Translations under genes and position numbers: made by a program
NCBI GenBank assembly: GCA_943788245.1
Contig: CALSPN010000039.1
Location: 1 to 52,633, forward strand
Direction of reading: 5' to 3'
From: an uncultured Verrucomicrobiae bacterium
GTDB taxonomy: Bacteria > Verrucomicrobiota > Verrucomicrobiia > Limisphaerales > AAA164-E04
Length of the DNA: 52,633 bases
Shown here: positions 45,933 through 52,633 of the stretch, piece by piece
Position numbering within the stretch: the first letter of the stretch is position 1
Layout of the letters: each line of letters begins with the position of its first letter
Notes under the pieces: model-generated
Told to the model about the DNA's origin: nothing
Databases searched by the model: none
What the model saw: only the letters and a program-made list of their open reading frames with translations

Positions 45933-46750
45933 TCATTGTTTCTTATCAGGCTGAGCGGCCGAGGTTGCTTCGCTTTTTGATTTGGGGTTTGAGGTGTATT
46001 CGATAAAACGTTTTTCCTAATCAGGCAAGTTTGTACCCATGAGGTGATCTTAAATATTGAAATAAATGCGTTAATTTCCCTTTGTGTTTTCAAGATGCAT
46101 GATCTGATTGGTTGGGGGTATTGAAGATGGATCCAATCAAGCCGGACATTCATTGCTTTGGATAAAACTCAAACCCGGTATGACCAAGGACCTTATTCAA
46201 TATTTGCCATCTCATGAATACTCCGAATGCAAGAGGTTGGATTGGATACAAAATGGTAGTCAAAGGAAATATCCCAGATTGAACAGCAGTTTCCCAAGGG
46301 ACAAAGGAAAAGGAAGCCCAGAATGTTGGGTTCCCCGACTGACGGTGCACGTGGTGCATCCACCGGAAAAAGCAATTACGATGCATGACACGGTGTGTCC
46401 AGTAAAAAAGTAAGTGCCATGTAAAAAACTGTCAGTAGAATGCTTGCTCCAAACCCTGGTCAGCCACGGTCTTTAATCCTCCAATGTAGTTGAGTCATTC
46501 CATACCTGCTAGCAACAATGGTCAGAATACCTATGCGCCCGAAAATGATAATGAAAAGAATGGAGTAGTTGATTTCCCTCCGCATATCGAGCCATGTGGG
46601 ATGCTTTTGAACAATTTTACGGTGAAACAATGGAACATGAAAAAAGTCTGTAGCAAGTGAACCAACTCAGCAGGGCCAGTAAGCAAACCACATGCCGGTA
46701 ATGACTGTGATGCGTGCCAAGACTTCATTCCTGATGTGCGGTATGGTGGT
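45933..46750 (-). pseudogene. decayed sterol desaturase / fatty acid hydroxylase superfamily gene
   Basis: Reading the minus strand gives recognisable pieces in order: MRREINYSILFI and ASRYGMTQLHWRIKD (about 46600-46460), YFFTGHTVMHRNCFFRWMHH and VHRQSGNPTFWASFSFVPWE (about 46410-46300), LNKVLGHTGFEFYPKQ (about 46160), a TPxHHD-like piece with substitutions (about 46110), then DHLMGTNLPD and EKRFIEYTSNPKS (about 46040-45940). The histidine motifs bind the di-iron centre in the family. Besides frame changes there are in-frame nonsense codons where family residues are expected: TGA before PGFGAS (normally Trp), TAA after YFNI (normally Trp) and TAG after NLPD (normally Tyr). These are substitutions, not homopolymer indels, so decay is real. 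No functional start was found. Confidence 0.8.
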
Positions 46751-46883
46751 TTATTGGTCAACGGTCTTGCCACATCATGGTGGAAGTAGGATGGACGTGT
46801 TCCCAATCTCATTGCCAAATTAAACCACCGCTGGTATCCAGTCACAGATGAATTTTCCCGGGACCCATTTGCCAGCAAGCAAA

Positions 46884-49781
46884 ATGCAATTCACCTTGCT
46901 ACCGAGGGGAGTCATGATTTTTTTATTGGTCGGCTTGTTTGTTTGGAATTCCTCAGCTGCCGATTCAATCCGCGCCCCATGGGTAACCTCCAAAGTTAAG
47001 GGACGGCCCGGTCCTGAAGACGCTTATCAAATCGAGGGATTGCATCCGAAACTGAAATTTAAGAGCCCTGTCGAGCTAGTCGCCATGCCCGGAAGTGATT
47101 TGATGTGGATGGTGGAATTGCGCGGTGCCATTTACGCGTTCTCCAAACGGAAATCAGATGCAGAAAAACACGAGGTGATTCATCTCAAATCCATTAACTC
47201 CAAATTTTCAAGCGTGTATGGTCTTGCCTTCCATCCAAACTTTGCGACAAATCGGCAAGTATTCCTCTGTTACGTGGTAGGAGGTGCCGAACCTGATGGC
47301 ACTCGAGTTTCGAGCTTTGAAGTCACCGATACATATCCTCCCCGAATTGTCGCTGAATCGGAAAAGAGACTCATGACCTGGAAGGGTGGGGGGCATAATG
47401 GGGGTTGCCTTAAATTTGGCCCTGACGGTTATCTGTACATCTCAACGGGTGATGGCTCGGGGCCAAGTCCACCGGACATATTGAAAACTGGGCAGGATAA
47501 TTCTGATTTGCTTGCCTCCATTCTCAGGATTGATGTCGATCGCAAGGATGAGGGACTTTCATACGGCATCCCTGATGATAATCCTTTCGTCAACGCGAAG
47601 AATACTCGTCCTGAAATCTGGGCCTTTGGATTTCGAAACCCTTTCAAGATGAGTTTCGATGCATTACTGGGGCAGTTGTGGGTGGGCGATGTGGGGTGGG
47701 AGCTTTGGGAGTTGATTTTTCGAGTTGAAAAAGGAGGGAACTATGGATGGTCCATCATGGAGGGGAATCATGAAATTCAGCCGGGTCTGAAAAAGGGGGG
47801 GGAAGATTTCAAACCACCCATTATTGATCATCCACATTCTGAAGCCGCATCGATTACCGGAGGTTATGTTTACAGAGGAAAACGAATACCTGAACTCTGG
47901 GGCGCCTACGTCTACGGGGATTGGGAAACGGGGAAAATCTGGGGATTAAAAACCGAAGGAGACCGCGTGACCTGGCAACAGGAACTGGTGGATACTTCAC
48001 TGAAGATCGTCACCTTTGGTGAAGATCATGAAGGTGAACTCTACGTTGTAGACTATGCGGGGGGGCTATTTGAATTACTGCCTCGCGCCGAGGATGAAGC
48101 GCATTTGCCGTTTCCGACAAAACTGAGCCTTACCGGGCTTTTTGAAAATACCGCCAAGCAGCAAATGGCTGCGGGTGTCCATTCTTACGAGATCGAAATG
48201 CAAGCCTGGGAAAACGGGGCCATTGCCAGACGGTGGATTGCGCTGCCCAACTTCAGTGGGATTGAAGTGAAAGCTAGGCATTCGGTATTCCCAGCTAATG
48301 CGGTTATTCTGAAAACTCTTTTTTGGCCGGGTGATGAGGCAGGGGAAAAGAGTGTTCTCCCCATAGAGACGCAAATGCTCCATTACGACGGTCAATCATG
48401 GAATGCCTATGCATACGCATGGGACGCCGAAGGTAAGGACGGACATTTGATTGAAAAAGAAGGGCAGATTGTCACCGGGGCGGAGAAAGAGATGATGGCT
48501 GGTTCACTGGTCAACTCAGGCGATATCGACTATTGGAAATTCTCATCACGCTCTGATTGTCTCCGTTGCCATAATTCATGGAGTGGATTTGCATTGGGGT
48601 GGAACTCACTGCAGCTGCAGGGGACACCGCGTGCACCCGCCGCAGTCAAGAGTTCGTGGAAAGCATTAAACCAGCGGGAGCTGGTCGCTGGGAGAAAACC
48701 CGGAACTTTCAAGCAAAGAAAAGCCATGACTGAATTGGAATACAAAGCCAAATCGTATCTCCACGCAAATTGTGCACATTGCCATCGTGAGAATGCCGGG
48801 GGAATGGTCAACGCGTTAATGTATTTCGAAAAACACACACAGGACGCATCACTGATTGAAGCAGCGCCCTTGCGCGGTAATTTTGATTTAGCGGATGCCA
48901 AAGTAATCGCTCCGGGCGATCCGTTTAGCTCCGTTTTATATTATCGCATGGCTAAATCCGGATCAGGTCAAATGCCGCACCTTGGACGAACCAGGGTGGA
49001 TATCGATGGTCTGAATCATATTTTTGACTGGATCAGCTCCATGCCAGTAAACAAGGACAAGGCGACTAACTCGAAAGATTGGGTCTTGAGGCAGATTAAA
49101 ACTATCCTGGCTCAGGAGGCATTGCCAGAAATGGAACGCGATCTGGAAAAATTACTGGGAAATTCTCAAGGAGCACTCGGGCTTGCGTATGCGTTGGACC
49201 ATGACTGGTTATCTACAGCCCAGCAAAATTCAGCCCGAAACGTATTCAATGATATTGAGCCATTGTTGTCTCGAGAAATTTTAAGCAGGTATTTTGAAAA
49301 AAAAATCATCAACCCTGAGCAGATCAATATAGAGGACATTCTCAAACTCCGCCCTCAGGTTGCCCTTGGAGAGCAACTTTTTTTTGAAGATCCATCGCTC
49401 CAATGCGCGACTTGTCATCAATTAAACGGGAAGGGCAGGGCATTTGGCCCTGACCTCACGCACATATCCAGGAAATATTCAACAGAGCAAGCCCTGGAAC
49501 ATATTCTTTATCCATCCAGAACAATGGATCCTGCATTTGAAATGGTCACCATCGAAACAGAATTGGGAGCGGTGTTATCGGGTTTAATTATCGAGGATGG
49601 AGAGGAACAGCTTCAGATGAAGGATATCGAGGGCAATGAGCACCGAATCCTGAAATCAGCGATTGTAGACCGTCAGGCCTCAAAATTATCGGCCATGCCG
49701 GAGGGATTATTACATGGCAGGAGCGATCAAGAAATTGTGGATCTATTGGGCGTTTTGGGTTTCGTAAAAAGTAGCCATTAG
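46884..49781 (+). CDS. exported sorbosone-dehydrogenase-like protein with three c-type heme sites
   Basis: The product has 965 residues from ATG 46884, which begins a signal peptide (GVMIFLLVGLFVWNSSAAD); an upstream ATG at 46848 is less likely. Residues about 30-410 form a PQQ-dependent glucose/sorbosone dehydrogenase-type propeller (GLAFHPNFATNRQVFLCYVV, GGHNGGCLKFGPDGYLYIST, FGFRNPFKMSFD, GGNYGWSIMEGNHE). Heme motifs CLRCH (559-563), CAHCH (630-634) and CATCH (841-845) follow; the last lies in a PVC heme domain (GKGRAFGPDLTHISRKY). Sugars would be oxidised in the periplasm with electrons passed along the hemes. It differs from the other two dehydrogenases in the window by lacking HEAT repeats and having three hemes. 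Confidence 0.88.
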   Translation: MQFTLLPRGVMIFLLVGLFVWNSSAADSIRAPWVTSKVKGRPGPEDAYQIEGLHPKLKFKSPVELVAMPGSDLMWMVELRGAIYAFSKRKSDAEKHEVIHLKSINSKFSSVYGLAFHPNFATNRQVFLCYVVGGAEPDGTRVSSFEVTDTYPPRIVAESEKRLMTWKGGGHNGGCLKFGPDGYLYISTGDGSGPSPPDILKTGQDNSDLLASILRIDVDRKDEGLSYGIPDDNPFVNAKNTRPEIWAFGFRNPFKMSFDALLGQLWVGDVGWELWELIFRVEKGGNYGWSIMEGNHEIQPGLKKGGEDFKPPIIDHPHSEAASITGGYVYRGKRIPELWGAYVYGDWETGKIWGLKTEGDRVTWQQELVDTSLKIVTFGEDHEGELYVVDYAGGLFELLPRAEDEAHLPFPTKLSLTGLFENTAKQQMAAGVHSYEIEMQAWENGAIARRWIALPNFSGIEVKARHSVFPANAVILKTLFWPGDEAGEKSVLPIETQMLHYDGQSWNAYAYAWDAEGKDGHLIEKEGQIVTGAEKEMMAGSLVNSGDIDYWKFSSRSDCLRCHNSWSGFALGWNSLQLQGTPRAPAAVKSSWKALNQRELVAGRKPGTFKQRKAMTELEYKAKSYLHANCAHCHRENAGGMVNALMYFEKHTQDASLIEAAPLRGNFDLADAKVIAPGDPFSSVLYYRMAKSGSGQMPHLGRTRVDIDGLNHIFDWISSMPVNKDKATNSKDWVLRQIKTILAQEALPEMERDLEKLLGNSQGALGLAYALDHDWLSTAQQNSARNVFNDIEPLLSREILSRYFEKKIINPEQINIEDILKLRPQVALGEQLFFEDPSLQCATCHQLNGKGRAFGPDLTHISRKYSTEQALEHILYPSRTMDPAFEMVTIETELGAVLSGLIIEDGEEQLQMKDIEGNEHRILKSAIVDRQASKLSAMPEGLLHGRSDQEIVDLLGVLGFVKSSH

Positions 49782-49795
49782 AAGATACATGATGA

Positions 49796-49825
49796 ACGGT
49801 GTCTCTGCTTAGAGACCGATTTTAG
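49796..49825 (+). terminator. probable terminator after the three-heme dehydrogenase
   Basis: GTCTCT (49801-49806) pairs with AGAGAC (49811-49816) around a GCTT loop; flanking CGG/CCG bases can extend the stem around a bulge. A short run GATTTTAG follows. It lies 15-35 bases after the stop codon. Confidence 0.5.
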
Positions 49826-49928
49826 AATAACCAGCTCCTCATCGAGGCGATAAAGTTATCATGCATTACCTGCCGTATAGATTTCGCCGGGGCTTGCAAG
49901 CGCTGGGGTTATTCAAAGAAAAGGAAAA

Positions 49929-50004
<76 letters not shown>

Positions 50005-50135
50005 ACCTGTTGTCTCGCGACAAGGGGCGTATTCAACGAATTGCCATGGCCTTTGACAAGTCAAAATCGTCATTTAAGGCATTTTTTGCGATCATAATGA
50101 TTTTTTTGGGCATTTTTGCTTTGTTGTAGTAGTTT

Positions 50136-50642
50136 ATGGCTATGAAATTGGCAATTTATCCAGGCAGTTTTGATCCGTTGACCAATGGCCACCTTGATGT
50201 CATCCAGCGAGCAGAAAAACTTTTTGACAGAGTGATTGTTGCGGTGGCTAAAAACGACAGCAAAAACCCCATGTTTACCACGGAAGAGCGGTGTCAGCTC
50301 GCGTCCGAATCTCTGGCTGAGATGGAACGCGTTTCGGTTGATCGATTTGAAGGGTTGTTGGTGGACTATGCGATAGAGCAGGGGGCTCAGGCCATCATAC
50401 GCGGGCTTCGCGCGATATCGGATTTCGAATTTGAGTTTCAACTGGCTTTGATGAACCGCCATTTAAATTCTTCGATTGAGACCATTTTCATGATGCCAAA
50501 AGACAAATACACGTTCTTAAGCTCAAGAATGGTCAAAGAAGTCTCAAAGTTGGGCGGAGACATCAGGGGGTTTGTGCCTGAGCCCATCTACCGCACAATG
50601 GCGGAACGTCATGGTTTGAGCAACAAATCCTCTACCCAATAG
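50136..50642 (+). CDS. coaD: phosphopantetheine adenylyltransferase (CoaD)
   Basis: The product has 168 residues (166 from the second ATG at 50142, which gives the usual MKLAIYPGSFDPLTNGH start). It couples 4'-phosphopantetheine with ATP to dephospho-CoA. The nucleotidyltransferase motif TNGHLD and the conserved IIRGLRAISDFEFEFQLAL and FLSSRMVKEVSKLGGDI segments are all present. It is intact, unlike the four genes after it. It begins the block coaD-yceD-rpmF-plsX-fabH; the next start is 12 bases away. Confidence 0.96.
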   Translation: MAMKLAIYPGSFDPLTNGHLDVIQRAEKLFDRVIVAVAKNDSKNPMFTTEERCQLASESLAEMERVSVDRFEGLLVDYAIEQGAQAIIRGLRAISDFEFEFQLALMNRHLNSSIETIFMMPKDKYTFLSSRMVKEVSKLGGDIRGFVPEPIYRTMAERHGLSNKSSTQ

Positions 50643-50654
50643 AATAAACTATTT

Positions 50655-51153
50655 ATGCCTTTTACCGTTAATGTTCAGCACCTGGAGCTGGAAGGACAAG
50701 AATACCAAGGAAGTATTCCTGTCGATGATCTTGATTTGGATTCGATTGATGATCTTATCTGCCCCCTCAGTTCTCTTGATTATCGGTTGACTGTTGAGAA
50801 GCACGAAACCAATCTTCTGGTTCAAGGCGAGATAAGGCAGATCTTCGCTTGCGAATGCTCCCGATGCCTTAAAAAATTCGAGCTTCCGGTTGTTATACCC
50901 GGCTGGGAGTGGGTTCGTTGCCCTTGAGGGAGAGGAGAGTTTGACTGTAAATAATGATATGGTTGACTTGACCACGGTATTGCGAGAAGATATTCTGCTT
51001 GCTCTGCCGCAGCATCCGGTTTGCGGGCAAGCCTGCAGAGGCCTTGGGTCCAAGGTTGCTGAAATCCGTGAACCTCATGATGCTGAGGATCTTAAGGGTT
51101 CTTCGCCTTGGATTGCGTTGGATCATTTGAACTTGGAAAAAGATAAAGACTAA
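50655..51153 (+). CDS. yceD: YceD/DUF177 family protein (frameshifted)
   Basis: Two frames make one protein of about 165 residues. The first contains [14 protein letters not shown] and the zinc-like pair [15 protein letters not shown]. The second continues [20 protein letters not shown] and ends [17 protein letters not shown], the typical C-terminal CxxC of the family. The break is near 50905-50920 in GGGAGTGGGTTC; one base fewer restores the frame. YceD is found next to rpmF almost everywhere and is thought to act in 23S rRNA or ribosome processing. It is 3 bases from rpmF. Confidence 0.85.
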
Positions 51154-51156
51154 AAT

Positions 51157-51370
51157 ATGGGTGTCCCAAAAAGAAAACCTTCACGAAGCGCGCAACGTAA
51201 ACGACGTGCTTCCAAACAGTGTGTTGAAACTGCCACAAATGAGCGTTTGCCCTCAGTGTGCTGCTCCATACGTGCCACATCGCGTTTGTCCCAGTTGTGG
51301 GACTTACAAAGGCAAGCAGGTGGTGACTATAGAGGTCTTTCGAATGACCAGCCTTTGCGGCCTTAACTAA
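51157..51370 (+). CDS. rpmF: 50S ribosomal protein L32 (frameshifted)
   Basis: The start [20 protein letters not shown] is the L32 N-terminus. About 20 codons later the sense moves to another frame ([35 protein letters not shown]), where the four-cysteine zinc site CPQC...CPSC is complete. The change is near 51215-51225, about CAAACAGTGTG. L32 is needed for normal ribosomes, so this is most likely a sequence error. The gene lies between yceD and plsX as usual. Confidence 0.85.
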
Positions 51371-51400
51371 GGCTCCTTTTAACTTAATTTCTGTCTATCG

Positions 51401-52449
51401 ATGCGAATCGCGGTCGATGTCATGGGGGGGAGACCATGGCTGCGGCGTGATACTTGATGGTGTCATCCAGGCGCTCGACTCCCTGCCTTCCGTAGAATCC
51501 GCCGTTCTGGTGGGAAAGGAAGACGAGATCAAGCGCGAGCTTGAGGCCATGGGTGATCGCGATAGACGTATATCGTTCCTGCATGCTGAAGAAGTGTTGA
51601 CCATGGCTGACAAGCCAGTTGACGCTGTCAGGCGCAAAAAGAATTGCTCCATCGCCAAAGGCGTCGATCTATTGAAGCGTGCTGAAGGTCGATGCCTTTC
51701 TTTCCCCGGGTAACACGGGGGGGTGGTGGTTGCTGTGTCCACTGTTAAACTGCGTCGACTTCAAGGCTTGGAAAGAGCAGGCATCGCAACGGTTATCCCT
51801 GCCCCTGAAAATGAATTTGTCATGCTCGATGCAGGGGCAAACGTTGACTCCAAGCCTCTTCACCTCGCACATTATGCTGTCATGGGCTCGGTTTATGCCA
51901 GAGAAGTCCTCAAGCTCAAAGAGCCTCGTGTAGGTGTTCTGAGTGTGGGGACGGAGGATGTCAAGGGCAATGAGCTGACCCTTGAGGCGTTCAAGTTGTG
52001 CAGGAAATTAGACCTGAATTTTATTGGCAATGTCGAAGGGCATGACCTGTTTTCGAACAGGGTGGATGTGGTTGTTTGCGACGGTTTTATTGGGAATATA
52101 GTTTTTGAAGACTTGTGAAAGCCTTGCTCACGGTATGTTCTCCTGGTTGAAGCGTGAGTTAACCTCCACCACCGTTCGAAAACTTGGTGCGATGATGGCT
52201 AAGGGGGCATTCAAGACCATCAAGGGTCGCATGGATCCTGACGCTTATGGTGGTGCACCTCTCCTCGGCTTGAATGGTAACGTCTTTATCGCTCATGGTT
52301 CCGCTGGTTCACTGGCGTTCAAGAATGCGATCCGCATGACAGCGCAGGCATTCGAACACCATATCAATGATCAAATGACAGATGCAATTGCGGTTGCAAA
52401 CGAACAATTAAAAGTCTCTAACTCTGTAACTTTAAAATCATCACAATGA
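51401..52449 (+). CDS. plsX: phosphate acyltransferase PlsX (several frameshifts)
   Basis: PlsX makes acyl-phosphate from acyl-ACP, the first step of phospholipid synthesis in most bacteria. Pieces in order are [118 protein letters not shown] and [18 protein letters not shown], ending [14 protein letters not shown]. Frame changes lie at 51424-51430 (G run), about 51685, 51716-51722 (G run) and about 52095-52103 (T run). The joined length is about 348 residues, the normal PlsX size. The stop overlaps the fabH start (ATGA). The four breaks in an essential gene are most easily explained as consensus errors. Confidence 0.85.
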
Positions 52450-52633
52450 CAGACTCACTTCCGAAAGACGTGGCATTCGTCAACCCGAGAGCTGAACATG
52501 ATTTCAAGGGAAGGACTTGTTCCATCGTTGGTGTTGGTTCATATGTGCCCGAGCGGCGTTTGACCAATGCTGACTTGGAGGAGATAGTTGAAACCAGCGA
52601 CGAATGGATCACCACCCGCACGGGAATCAAGGA
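52446..52633 (+). CDS. fabH: 3-oxoacyl-ACP synthase III FabH, 5' part, runs off the window
   Basis: The first 62 codons are present. After a 25-residue N-terminal extension the FabH start is clear: [20 protein letters not shown], then [18 protein letters not shown]. The catalytic Cys-His-Asn lie beyond the window. FabH condenses acetyl-CoA with malonyl-ACP to start fatty-acid synthesis. The ATG overlaps the plsX stop (ATGA), which indicates translational coupling. Confidence 0.92.
   Translation, partial: MTDSLPKDVAFVNPRAEHDFKGRTCSIVGVGSYVPERRLTNADLEEIVETSDEWITTRTGIK

Noticed and set aside
46531..46878. A 115-codon minus-strand open frame
   Set aside because: It is an out-of-frame reading of the sterol-desaturase relic; the relic's coding sense is in another frame.

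Overview
The window looks like a chromosomal segment from a member of the Verrucomicrobiota or the wider PVC group. Two genes encode 'Pirellula/Verrucomicrobium type' dehydrogenase-HEAT-cytochrome c proteins, and a third encodes a related sorbosone-dehydrogenase-like multiheme protein. GreA is carried at the end of an unusually long protein, as I recall for Chlamydiae. Several sugar-active enzymes have Tat-type signals, and Shine-Dalgarno sites are mostly weak. No phage, IS element or CRISPR array was recognised.

Layout. Positions 1-137 hold the start of an unidentified minus-strand gene. Positions 612-9481 hold one giant secreted protein locus: signal peptide, VCBS-like repeats, many pre-peptidase C-terminal (PPC)-like repeats, an EF-hand-like loop, a calpain-type cysteine protease with its Cys/His/Asn triad, a dockerin-like pair and a cohesin-like tail. 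Its first 3.5 kb are broken by many frame changes, while the protease half reads cleanly. Positions 9773-13542 encode a PVC dehydrogenase/cytochrome c with a C-terminal DUF1080 domain, split by frameshifts. Then follow uvrA, a ThuA-like secreted protein, convergent rsmB, the giant GreA and a GGQ release-factor-like gene. Positions 21.5-22.9 kb form an AT-rich patch with an alpha/beta hydrolase behind a leader with alternative hairpins. A minus-strand cluster (22.9-26.4 kb) holds an AgaI-like amino-sugar-phosphate isomerase and two Gfo/Idh/MocA oxidoreductases. Then come a second, intact PVC dehydrogenase, an ABC-F ATPase, a Tat-type sugar isomerase paired with a DJ-1/PfpI protein, prfC, a 1459-residue two-domain glycogen debranching-type enzyme, another Tat-type sugar isomerase with accA, an lptG-dus-glycosyltransferase operon, a genuinely decayed sterol-desaturase pseudogene, a three-heme sugar dehydrogenase, tRNA-Phe, coaD and the classical yceD-rpmF-plsX-fabH lipid cluster.

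The genes suggest a heterotroph that oxidises and remodels sugars or polysaccharides in the periplasm and stores glycogen, with housekeeping genes for translation, DNA repair and lipid synthesis in between. Many frame breaks lie at homopolymer runs and hit genes expected to be essential (plsX, rpmF). They are densest at the two ends of the window (0.6-4.2 kb and 50.9-52.1 kb). I infer that most are consensus errors rather than biology, so breaks elsewhere should be read with that in mind. The sterol-desaturase relic is different: it has in-frame nonsense codons at expected tryptophan or tyrosine sites.
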